Below are positions 55,829-64,000 of a stretch of 64,000 nucleotides of DNA, piece after piece. The DNA comes from Neocallimastix lanati (nom. inval.) (Eukaryota > Neocallimastigomycota > Neocallimastigomycetes > Neocallimastigales > Neocallimastigaceae). A program made the translations under genes and the position numbers. The DNA is taken from the NCBI GenBank assembly GCA_016946835.1, contig JACVTC010000024.1, positions 1 to 64,000 on the forward strand. The letters run 5' to 3'. Numbering within the stretch: the stretch's first letter is position 1; every line of letters begins with the position of its first letter. A model generated the notes under the pieces. It worked only from the letters and a program-made list of their open reading frames with translations. It did no database searches and was not told where the DNA came from.

Positions 55829-56488
55829 TTATTTTTGATGATGTATTGTTTGCATTATAAAAGGCATTTTACCTGTTATAATCATATCATCAGCATAAAA
55901 ACCGATGATACATAAAGTCTTTCCCGAGTTAATTTTCGCAAACATACATGGCTCTGAGAGTAATTGTTTAAATCCAATAGATTTAAGGAATGAAGTGATT
56001 GTTTCATTCCACTGTCTGCCAGATTGTTTCAAGCCATACAAGGCTTTGTTCAGTTTCAAAAATCCTTTGTTATAGTTTTGGTCTCCTGGAGAAATGGCGA
56101 CGTAAATATCTTTATCTAAGTTAGCATTCAAATAGGCAGCTTTTATGTCTAATTGAAAGACACTCCATTTAAATTTTGCAGCTAAAACTAAAATCAGTTT
56201 AATACTGTCTATACCTAAAGTAGGAGAGAATGTTAAATCAAAATTAATACCTTTAACTTGACTGTATCCTTTAGCTACGATTCTGGCTTTGAATTTTGAA
56301 ATATTATTATTACTATCTCTATTGAATACCCATCGGACTTTTATAGCTTTCTTGTCAGGAGGAAGGAGTTTAACAAAGGTCATTACATTGTTACAATATA
56401 GATTTTTTAATTCTTCGATAATCGCATCTAACAATTTTTCTTTATATTTTGAGTTTATGACATCATGAAAGGTGAGTGGAACATCCAT
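55829..56488 (-). pseudogene. Copia 2 reverse transcriptase
   Basis: A 219-codon open frame. KVRWVFNRDSNNNISKFKAR and IVAKGYSQVKGINFDLTFSP lie in the fingers. VFQLDIKAAYLNANLDKDIY is the first catalytic Asp block. KALYGLKQSGRQWNETI follows, then GFYADDMIITG. The box is Y-A-D-D where Y-V-D-D is usual, which may reduce activity. The frame shifts after ~56 bases beyond the box. Confidence 0.9.
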
Positions 56489-57100
56489 TTGGATTATTTA
56501 ATACTTCTGGATTTTCTCTTGGTAAGTTGTTAATAATTTCGTCAACTCTAACTTTTTTAATATTATCAATAATTTCTTCATCAGACATTAGTCTTTTGGT
56601 TGCTTTATTAAATATATGTTGTCCAATGTTTGTTATTTTATGCTGTTTTGTATCTTCATCATTATTTTTCCTTTTATGTGCTTAATTAAGAATATATTGT
56701 CCAGAATTTTTTCTTTTGTTTGATTCAGGATCTGGACTATGACTTCTTTTAGAGAGGATTTGATTATCTTTCTTAATATTTGGATTAAATTTGTAAGTAT
56801 TTTCTTCAGAACATTTCATGGATTGTAGCATGTCGATTAAAGTTTTCATGTTTTCTTCGAAATTAAATTCAGAGTTTATATTATTATTTGATTCTTTTTG
56901 TTGGTTATGGGTATTTTCTTGTGGCTCAGAGTTATCGTTTTGGAAAGATTCAAATTCAAGTGGAGACGAATTTTCATTTGCGTCAGTAGTATGTAAAAAG
57001 AATGATAAATATAGTATCTTCTTTATCCTCAACAGAATCAGGAATAGAGAAGTTGACTGGTATATCTTCATCAAACACAGCTTCACGAACTAAGTGATAG
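56489..57100 (-). pseudogene. Copia 2 linker between integrase and RT
   Basis: Ser/Asn/Glu-rich low-complexity linker (for example SSPLEFESFQNDNSEPQEN) with a SKRSHSPDPESNKRK stretch resembling a nuclear localisation signal, as found at this place in yeast Ty1-type integrases. A stop at 56682 and a frame change near 57010 interrupt it. Confidence 0.65.
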
Positions 57101-58158
57101 GATAAATCATTGTAGTCCATGATAATATAGCTATGAGAGTTTAAATTAAAACCTAAAAATATTCCTTCTTACCATTTGGTTCAAATTTTCCTTTGTTTTG
57201 AGAGAAATTTTTATAATAAGCTATACATCCAAAAGTTTTAACATATTTTAAATTTACCTTTTTATTAAAAAATACTTCATTTGGAATGCGATTAGCAATT
57301 CCTTTATGTGGAATAATATTATATAAGTATGTGGCGTACATCACAGCAAAATCCCATTATCTTATATCTAACTTGCTCCAATTTAGAATAGTTTTAGCAT
57401 AATCTATAATTGTATAGTTAAACCTTTCGGCTTTTCCATTATTCTGTGAATTATATGGGGAAAAATAAATTTTCATAATACCATTATTACTGCAATAATT
57501 TTCTACCTTTTTATTTTTGTATTCTTTACCATTATCAGTCTTGAAATATTTAATTATTATACTGAAAATGATTTTTGATGTATTTTAAAAATTGGATAAT
57601 TGTTTTAGGAACCTCAGCTTTATCATGTAATATATATCCAAGCTTTCCTGGAAAATTCATCAATGAAAGTAAGTATATATTTCTTTCCAGTTATAGATTT
57701 TCTAATAGGCCCTATTAAATCAGAATGAATAATTTCTAATATGTTGGATGCAGAAGAGGGTTTAACGGTATGTGGTTTTCTTTTGAGTTTAGAAACCTTA
57801 CAATCTAAACATTCGCTATCTTTTATATTGTGTAATTCTAAGTATTTGTTAAGGTCGTTATAGTAATAATGTCCTAATCGACGATGCCACAGTAATTTAC
57901 TTCTTTCATCGAGATTAGTTGTTTCATCATTATTGATATAATTAATAAATGAATTTGTTTTTACAATTGGAAGTCTAATTACATTTACATCATTGGCGGG
58001 AAAAGATCCAAAGAACTTTACTTTATTATTTTCTTTTACCTTAAGGCATAAAATAGTATTCCCCCTTTTATTTTTGATTTCGCAAGAGTATCCTTCTTTA
58101 GCTAATCTTATACCACTAATCAGGTTTTTATTGATATTTGGGGAGTAATATACATTAT
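57101..58158 (-). pseudogene. Copia 2 integrase
   Basis: Reading leftward: LLWHRRLGHYYYNDLNKYLE (His, His) with CLDCKVSK (Cys, Cys) at ~57790-57900. IIHSDLIGPIRKS (first Asp, ~57715) follows. The second Asp region reads KTDNGKEYKN (~57520), and the Glu-containing block reads NNGKAERFNYTII (~57420). The open piece 57153-57344 covers the C-terminal P-N-E-V-F-F-N-K-K and F-G-C-I-A-Y blocks. Several frameshifts. Confidence 0.8.
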
Positions 58159-58434
58159 TTAATTATTTAATTTGATGTAATTTCCATTTATCATACCTTC
58201 AAATGTATCACGACCTTCGAAGTTGCAAATCGTATTATTAGCACACTTCATTTTAATATCTAGTTTGTTAAAATTTTTAAGGATGTTTTTATCGTATGTC
58301 ATATGTTCTGAACATCCAATATCATAAGTCCAAATAACTTCTTCTTCTTTATTATTATTTTTGTTGTTGTTATAGTCATGCGGGGCTTCAATGGTATTTA
58401 CTGAGTTTACTTTATTATCCATTTCCTCAGGCAT
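58159..58434 (-). pseudogene. Copia 2 protease
   Basis: 91-codon frame with WTYDIGCSEHMTYDKNIL. The active-site triad is D-I-G where D-S/T-G is needed, a change expected to abolish cleavage. The frame ends early at 58159. Confidence 0.82.
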
Positions 58435-58443
58435 TTCAATGTT

Positions 58444-59410
58444 TTAGATCCCTTTTTCAAACATTGGTTTAATATTATTAAAAGATATATCATCATTTGA
58501 TGAATCACTTTCATACTCTAGATTTCCTATATATTTTCTGTTACGATTTTTATTGTTAAATTGTTTCTTTTTACTTTTTGTGAAGCCTTTATTTTTATTA
58601 ATGTTTTTATTTCTCTTAGGATTCTTCAAATTATAGTTGCAAATACTGACATCATGTCCATATTCTTTACATATGTGACAATAATTTGATTTAAAATTTG
58701 AAATTTTGTTGTTAATATAAGAGATTTCTTTATTGTTACTATTGAATTCAGGTTTCCCAACATAGTCAACATCCATCATGTCAGGTTTTGATTTTTCTTT
58801 TTCTTCAAATATGATTCCTTTGCCTTTGCATAGTACTCACGAATTGTAGCAAAATTATTTGACATTTCAATTGCATCAAATGTTTCATTTCCTCTCTAAA
58901 TTTGAGATCATTTTGGATAACAGGTGACATAGCGAAATAGATAAATCTAAGTTTTTCTAATTGTCCAGTTTTATATCCCTTCTTATCAAGAATTCTAAAA
59001 AGTTCTTTAATTTTCCTTAGTACGGCCGAGCATTCACTTGGGTTTTTCGCCTTTAGTTTTTTAAGCTTCTCATTCCATTGTTGGGCATCTTTAGTTTCAT
59101 TCTTATTGTATTCTTGCTTTAGGACCTTAAAGATTTCGAATGGTATATCTAAGTCATTCACCATTTCTAAGGCTTCTGACGACAAGTTGTTTACAATAAT
59201 GGAATCTGCTAAGGTCTGTTCCTTGGTAGCCTTTTCCAAATCGTTACTAGATAGGCTATTATTTTTCTTAGCATTTGCTAAATAATCAGATTCAATAAAT
59301 TTCATGAGACCTCTTGCTTGTAACATGTTACGGATCTTACAGTATCAATACTCAAAATTCTTTGAGTTAAGACGATCATTTTCTGGAAGAGTAATATCAT
59401 ATTTAGACAT
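58444..59410 (-). pseudogene. Copia 2 gag
   Basis: ATG at 59410 (MSKYDITLPENDRLNSKNFE), with the expected W-Y replaced by a TGA after codon 21 (TGG to TGA). It then runs open from 59326 to 58805 through a UBN2-like domain (SAVLRKIKELFRILDKKGYK). After a frame change, 58444-58779 encodes the zinc knuckle CHICKEYGHDVSIC and a basic tail. Confidence 0.85.
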
Positions 59411-59428
59411 TTTAACTTGATATTAACT

Positions 59429-59442
59429 TGAGACTCTTAATC
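59429..59442 (-). other. Copia 2 primer binding site (tRNA-Lys anticodon arm)
   Basis: GATTAAGAGTCTCA on the minus strand, directly after the LTR end TTTTACA. Confidence 0.85.
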
Positions 59443-59762
59443 TGTAAAATAGTAGAATATGTTGATAAATTGTTTTTTAATGAACTTTATTAATTAGTAA
59501 ATATATATTTATTTTGGTAATTACAGTGATTAAAATTAATGTTAAAAGTAGTTAAATTTATACTAAAAATTGTGGCTTAAATGTATTAATAATTAAAGTG
59601 TACAAGAATATTCTAAGAACATGTGTATTACTAATGTTTATTTAATATTACTAATTGTATTACTAATACATGATCAATATTACTAATTATTAATAATTAA
59701 AATTAATAAAGAATAAAATTACTAATATAAAATTTTATTTTAGTTTCTTTATATTTCTAACA
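59443..59762 (-). repeat. Copia 2 5' LTR (320 bp)
   Basis: Matches 54667-54966 apart from a 20-base insertion and scattered substitutions. Confidence 0.92.
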
Positions 59763-59767
59763 ATAAT

Positions 59768-61477
59768 TATTATTGAAAAAAAAAATTAATTTTATTTCTC
59801 CTAATGTATAATCCAAATACATTATGATTTATTATTAAATTATTTTTTTATTAAATAATTATATTTATTAAAATATAAACCTTTTTAGATTTTAATTATT
59901 ATTATTTAACAGTAATTAATATTTATTTATTTATTTATTAATTATTATATAATATTTTTCAGTATAAAAAATTTTTTATTTTTTGTATTGCATTATTTTT
60001 GATAACTTTAAATAATTATATTTTTTTATATTTTTATTTATTGTTACTAAAATAAAAATTTTTTTTATATACTTTTTTTTATTATTTATATTAACTTATT
60101 GATATAGTTTTAATAATTATTTTAAAAGTGCACTTTTTAATTCTTTTAATTTTAATATTTTATTTTTTCTCTTATATAAAATAATTTAATAATTTTTTAA
60201 TAAATAATTTTTATTATTTATTATTAAAGAATTAAAATATTTTATATATAGTTTTTATTTAGTATAAAATATTTTTATTTATAGTTTTTATTCAGTATAA
60301 AATATTATTTTATTATTTACATATTAAAATTTTTATTAATTATATAGTTTTATAAATTTCCTTTCTTTGTTTACCATTTTTAACTTTTACAATAGTTATC
60401 TTTTTTTTTTATTTTAGTTTAAATATAATTCTATGGTTTTATTATAATTCTTCTTTTATATTTAATTTATTTATATTTAAAAAATTTAGATTAAAAATTT
60501 TTCTTGTGTTCCCTTTATATATAAATTAAAGATTTATTTTAAATCTTTTTATTTAATTATATATAAATAACATAAGAATAATTATTATTTTATTTTTTAT
60601 CTTTTATAAATTATCTTTATATAAATATCTTTTTGTTATTATGTCTTTATAATAATCTAAATATTTATATAATACTTTTTAATTCATTTTTATAATTATT
60701 ATATTTTTATAACTTTTATTATTCTTTCAACCTTACCTTTTATATTTATTTTATTTACTTTTGGTTAATAATTATTTTACTTTATTTACCCTTTTTTTAA
60801 TTATTAACTCTTATATTATTATAGTTATTATCATTAAATAATAATTATAAACTTTTATATATTTTTATTATCTTAAATAATTATTTTAATTATAATAATT
60901 ATATATTCTGTCATAATATATAATTAGTTGAATTTTGATTTAATTTTTTTATAAACTACTTAATATGATATAACCTAATGTTGACTACAAATAAACTTAA
61001 AAAATAAATATTTAGATACCGCTGTATCATACTCATTTTATGAATATATATATATTTAAATTTTTATATTAATTAATAAATTATATAAAAATTAATTTAA
61101 TGCACAAAATAAAAGATTCAATTTTTTATCTGCCTTCAAAAGACCTTTTTATATTTTATTTTATTTTTAAAAGTGTTGTTTTAATAATATGTTTTCAAAA
61201 TATTTACTTCTTATATTTTTATATGTTCTATTTTTTTTTTTTTTTTTTATTTTTCAAAAATAAAATAATTGTTAATTCTATATAATTTTGTTTATTTATT
61301 ATTTAAAAAATTTATTAGTTTTATATAGAATAAAAAATAATAAATATACTTCTTTTGTCATTTTTTTTCCAGATTTTAATTTATTATATTTAATTTTAAT
61401 TTTTTTTTCTTTTCATGAAATTTTCCTTAAATGTCTCTTCCGTTTAATGTTGTTTTATTTTTTATCCTTTTTTGGTG

Positions 61478-61515
<38 letters not shown>

Positions 61516-61986
61516 TATTTATTTATATTTAATTTTTTTTTAGTGTTCAAATAAAATATATTTTAATACGTCAATTAAACTTAATATATTGGTTCAATTT
61601 AAAAATACTATATTTCAATATATTATTCTTTTTATTTTCATTTCACATGTTTATTTTTATATTTTTTTAAGATATTTTTTTTTTAATATGAAATGTTTAC
61701 AAATTTTAATAAACTTTTATAATTATATTTTTTTAAAGTGGATATTAATATTATTAATAATATTAGTTAAATCATAACTATTGATTAATTAAATTAATAA
61801 TTAATAATATAATCTTAAATTATTAGTAAGGGTTAGTATTCATAATATTCATAATATTTGTAATATTACTAGGGATAGAGTTTATATCTTTGATAATCTA
61901 TAAATAAAAGATATTTAATTATTTTTATTATTATTCTTTTAAGACAAGTAATAATTGAATTTAATAAAAAAAAGTTTTATTAAAAG
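59768..61986. other. AT desert without recognised gene
   Basis: About 2.2 kb of AT sequence. T runs near 61231-61248 and an ATT microsatellite at about 61479-61513 produce hydrophobic spurious frames (61100-61777). 61840-61930 is slightly less biased (ACTAGGGATAGAGTTTATAT) and could be upstream sequence of the truncated ORF that follows. Confidence 0.65.
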
Positions 61987-62062
61987 TAATGATAATGGCT
62001 TCTTCAAATAGAATAATACATTTTGAGGAAGAAAAAATTTTAAAAAAACTTCCAGATGATCA
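61987..62062 (+). pseudogene. ORF start truncated at a telomeric tract
   Basis: From ATG 61987 (or 61993) the sequence reads MASSNRIIHFEEEKILKKLP, a plausible N-terminus, then runs straight into CCCTAACC at 62063. Upstream it has an A/T-rich leader. It may be the 5' end of a gene or element cut by a break and capped by telomeric repeats. Product unknown. Confidence 0.4.
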
Positions 62063-62083
62063 CCCTAACCTAACCCCTAACCC
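62063..62083 (+). repeat. Interstitial telomere-like tract
   Basis: CCCTAACCTAACCCCTAACC with one more C; slightly degenerate C-strand telomeric repeats. They separate the truncated ORF from the LINE-like element copy. Confidence 0.85.
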
Positions 62084-62127
62084 AACTCTAATTATAATTA
62101 ATAGAAAAAGAGTTTAAAAGTATTATA

Positions 62128-62216
62128 GTAAAAGGGGATTTAATTTTAAAATATAGTAAAAAGGGATTTAATTTTAAAATATAATAAAAGGGGATTTAAT
62201 TTTAAAATATAAATAG
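62128..62216 (+). promoter_or_regulatory. 5' leader monomers of element copy 2
   Basis: Three units of GGGGATTTAATTTTAAAATA (the middle one with AGGG), spaced about 28 bases, precede a leader and the ATG at 62310. Copy 1 has two. Confidence 0.5.
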
Positions 62217-62309
62217 AAGACAAATTTTTAAGTAAAATTTTCATTAAATAAAAATATTCTTAATAATTAAATATTATAAATTTTTAATCTCTTATAATTA
62301 TTTTCTTAA

Positions 62310-62576
62310 ATGCCATCTAAAGGAGAAGTATTTAAAAGTTTCGGAGTTTACCACTATTCCTTTATTCTTAGTGGTAAAAACCAAAGCACGGACGGACGCC
62401 CTATTCCGATCCGATGCAGAAGATGTGGGGGAACATTCACTAAGACGAGTGAAACCCGCCTCACCTGCATCAACAAAAAGAAGAAGAGGTGTAATAATGG
62501 TTGCCACTTTACCTATCTTAAGGCGTACCTCATTGATCTTTATGATCCTATTTATCTATTACAAAAATTCCTTTAA
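62310..62576 (+). CDS. Zinc-ribbon-like ORF, copy 2
   Basis: 88 codons from ATG to TAA, uninterrupted. Residues 1-78 parallel the ORF at 2120: GVYHYSFILSGKNQSTDGRP, CRRCGG (36-41), then Cys at 53, 61 and 65 in a Lys-rich segment, and LKAYLIDLYD. Most substitutions between the copies keep the Cys and the basic residues, which suggests selection on the protein and not chance. After residue 80 the similarity ends. Likely a nucleic-acid-binding protein of a LINE-like element; no named family recognised. Confidence 0.6.
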   Translation: MPSKGEVFKSFGVYHYSFILSGKNQSTDGRPIPIRCRRCGGTFTKTSETRLTCINKKKKRCNNGCHFTYLKAYLIDLYDPIYLLQKFL

Positions 62577-62589
62577 ATTTTTTAACTTG

Positions 62590-62742
62590 TTCCACACAGA
62601 AACCTTTAGGGAATTGGTTGTGGCCGAGAAACCAGTTAGCTTTTTTGATCCGAGAGTTACTCGTTGGAGTTTTAGCTATTTTTGTTTTGAACAAGGCTTT
62701 TTTATTCTACCCAGGCTGGTGGAGAGATTATTAATTTTCTAA
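62590..62742 (+). pseudogene. Short coding-like remnant
   Basis: A frame reads ETFRELVVAEKPVSFFDPRV and then TRWSFSYFCFEQGF to a stop at 62742. GC content is above background. Not identified; it has no counterpart in copy 1. Confidence 0.3.
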
Positions 62743-62750
62743 CAGTAACG

Positions 62751-62842
62751 AACTGTATATTAATATGTTTGAGGGAGGGTATAGAATTATTGATCAATCT
62801 ATATTGATATAGATCACCTTTCAAACATATTAATATACAGTT
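62751..62842. repeat. Perfect 22-bp inverted repeat
   Basis: AACTGTATATTAATATGTTT plus GA (62751-62772) is perfectly complementary to 62821-62842. The 48-base centre contains GATCAATCTATATTGATATA, itself partly self-complementary. The structure would form a stable hairpin in RNA or a cruciform in DNA. Confidence 0.9.
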
Positions 62843-62889
62843 TTTTGTTTTTTTCCTAGAGGTTTCTACCTCTAGGAAAAAAACAAAAA
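62842..62889. terminator. Perfect 21-bp hairpin with 6-base loop
   Basis: The left arm ends TCCTAGAGG (62842-62862), the loop is TTTCTA, and the right arm begins CCTCTAGGA (62869-62889). All 21 pairs match. It abuts the preceding inverted repeat. It may act as an RNA 3' structure or terminator-like signal; the functional label is a guess. Confidence 0.55.
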
Positions 62890-63074
62890 TCATTTCTTAA
62901 TTATTTTTGTTTATTTTCGTTTTTTTATTTTTCTATCTTTACTTATTATTTTTATTAACCCTTCATGTATCTATTATTTATTTTTTATCTATCTCATGTA
63001 TTTTATTTACCTTTAAAATTCATGTATTATTTACTTCATTAAATAACTTTAATAAATTAATAAACGCGTATAAA

Positions 63075-63122
63075 ACCCTAACCCTAAAGGAATACTTTTT
63101 CGAATCCTGCTTACCCTAACCC
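63075..63122 (+). repeat. Two telomere-like tracts
   Basis: CCCTAACCCTAA at 63075-63086 and CCCTAACCCT at 63113-63122, separated by 26 bases (AGGAATACTTTTTCGAATCC and on) of GC-richer sequence. Confidence 0.85.
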
Positions 63123-63296
63123 TCCCGTTGCCGCTGCTTGTGGTACTGCTGCGGTTGCTGCTGATGAAATTCTGATGATGGAGAGTGGAAAATCAATTAA
63201 TTATCAAGAGTTAATTGATCGAATTCAAAATATTAATGAAATGGTAGCAAAAAAGCAAGATAATTATGTTTCAATTTTATTAATTGAATCTTAGCT
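63123..63296 (+). pseudogene. Coding-like fragment after telomeric tract
   Basis: An open plus frame reads VAAACGTAAVAADEILMMES, then YQELIDRIQNINEMVAKKQD to a stop near 63292. Composition is GC-richer than surroundings and helix-forming. It begins at the telomeric tract and ends where minus-strand gag begins, so it is truncated on both sides. Product unknown. Confidence 0.35.
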
Positions 63297-63922
63297 AATT
63301 TTTTACTTGCAACATTGGAAAAAGCTTTTCTTAATTCAATAGTCAATTCAGAAAGAGTTTTTGGGTTAGTATCCTTTTACGTAGCTAGATACCAATTACG
63401 AGCGCCATCGCCATCTCTTAAACGGGATCTAAAGTTAATTTTGATATCTTCTGTAGCTTCTGAATTTGGATATGTTTTGAAAGTATCTTTGCAAAGTTGG
63501 CAGAATAGATCAATTTCTTTAGTGTCTCCAGAGAAAAATCCTGGTTAAGGAACTTGTTGTAAACGGTTTGAAAAAGCATTCCTCATAAAAACATTGTCAT
63601 CATCACGTCTAGTAGTGGCAGATACATTATCCTCTTGAGTTTGACTAGTAGAAGGAATATCATTTGTAGCAATATTTATATTTAACCTGTCTAAAATTTT
63701 TGTTAAATTAGACAATTGATTAATAATGCTTTTATTATCTCTATTAAGAGTATAAAGTTTCTTTTGTAAATCTTGGTTATATTTATTGAAATCTTCCTTT
63801 AACAAAAAATTATCGTTGGCAGTTGAGGCTAATTCGGAAACAGTAATTTGAGCATCACTTCTTAATCTATTAACTTCTGACATAGGAGCAACATCAGCCC
63901 ATACGTTATTGTAAAAAGACAT
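63297..63922 (-). pseudogene. Ty3-type gag fragment
   Basis: Minus strand from ATG 63922 (MSFYNNVWADVAPMSEVNRL). A heptad-rich coiled coil follows at residues ~45-85 (KLYTLNRDNKSIINQLSNLT). After a stop at 63545 the same frame continues GFFSGDTKEIDLFCQLCKDT and DIKINFRSRLRDGARNWYLA (with one extra residue pair), the gag core motif pattern, then a second stop (TAA ~63398) and SELTIELRKAFSNV. Coiled coil plus gag core is the same layout as in the relic at 27850-29448. Truncated at 63297. Confidence 0.75.
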
Positions 63923-64000
63923 ATTAAAGTAGTAACCAAAACTAAGGTAAAGTTATTGTTAAAAATAAGATATAAAATAGCTTTATAATTAATAACGTTA
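63923..64000. other. AT-rich DNA at window edge
   Basis: Short leader-like sequence upstream of the minus-strand gag; nothing further is recognisable. Confidence 0.5.

Larger units (their letters stand above)
54667..59762 (-). mobile_element. Copia retrotransposon 2, full length but inactive
   Basis: Two LTRs (54667-54966 and 59443-59762), target duplication ATAAT on both sides (54662-54666 and 59763-59767), primer binding site, polypurine tract and all coding domains in Copia order. The LTRs differ by a 20-base indel and several substitutions, and the coding region has many stops and frameshifts, so it is older than the neighbouring Ty3 element. Confidence 0.93.
62087..63074 (+). mobile_element. 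LINE-like telomere-associated element, copy 2 (short)
   Basis: Shares with copy 1 (1945-4714) the ~190-base leader (GAAGACAAATTTTTAAGTAA block included) and the zinc-ribbon-like ORF. After that it diverges to a short unrelated coding piece, two strong hairpins and an AT-rich end finishing in AAACGCGTATAAAA before CCCTAACCCTAA. So it is telomere-tract bounded on both sides. Either a deleted derivative or a different subfamily with the same 5' module. Confidence 0.6.

Noticed and set aside
61100-61777. Three hydrophobic frames
   Set aside because: Products of ATT microsatellite and T-rich sequence; no composition change from the surrounding desert.
1-64000. tRNA or rRNA genes
   Set aside because: No T-loop GGTTCGAATCC-type boxes with a matching acceptor stem, and no conserved rRNA stretches were seen. 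The tRNA-Lys match at the Copia sites covers only the anticodon arm.

Overview
This window reads as a repeat-rich, extremely AT-rich stretch of a eukaryotic chromosome, most likely fungal. Anaerobic gut fungi (Neocallimastigomycota) fit best, an inference from the near-total AT content of intergenic DNA, dozens of A or T homopolymers of 20-40 bases, TTAGGG-type telomeric motifs, the mix of Ty3, Copia, LINE and MULE elements, and one small secreted Cys-rich protein gene. No bacterial operons, rRNA, tRNA or CRISPR were seen. Only one host-type protein gene is convincing (22037-22705); nearly all other coding sequence is transposon-derived. || LAYOUT. 1-16.2 kb is a mosaic of discrete blocks, most ending on the plus strand in a short CCCTAA tract: repeat A (three copies, 1-1006 partial, 5515-7046, 13234-14765), repeat B (4725-5499, 14781-16181) and a LINE-like element with a decayed ORF1 (1945-4714). 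Minisatellites and low-complexity DNA separate them. 16.5-21.2 kb is an A-rich satellite with a 157-bp higher-order period. 22.0-24.2 kb holds the Cys-rich gene, a 44-bp tandem repeat and a degenerate LINE reverse transcriptase. 25.2-33.1 kb holds two decayed, related Ty3-type elements head to head. 34.7-35.6 kb is a Copia fragment, 36.2-38.8 kb contains LINE tail fragments and short telomeric tracts, and 39.9-42.3 kb is a broken FLYWCH/MULE transposase with a duplicated tail. || 42.8-59.8 kb is a nest of LTR retrotransposons: a Copia gag fragment interrupted by a chromodomain Ty3 element (42942-49297) with a 1624-codon open polyprotein frame and a 3' LTR cut to 168 of 765 bp; a minus-strand Copia (49298-54214) that carries a solo Ty3 LTR with target duplication GTTAA; and a second minus-strand Copia (54667-59762), complete but full of lesions, with target duplication ATAAT. 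59.8-62 kb is AT desert. 62.0-63.1 kb has a short ORF that stops at a CCCTAA tract, then a second, truncated copy of the LINE-like element, followed by a minus-strand Ty3 gag fragment. || HOW IT FITS. The geometry on the left (sense-strand 3' ends abutting CCCTAA) is what target-primed reverse transcription onto the 3' overhang of a left chromosome end would leave. The best candidate for something new is therefore a family of telomere-associated LINE-like elements and their non-coding partners. Three Copia elements share a primer binding site that matches the anticodon arm of tRNA-Lys(CUU), suggesting half-tRNA priming. All comparisons were made by eye; no database search or alignment program was run.
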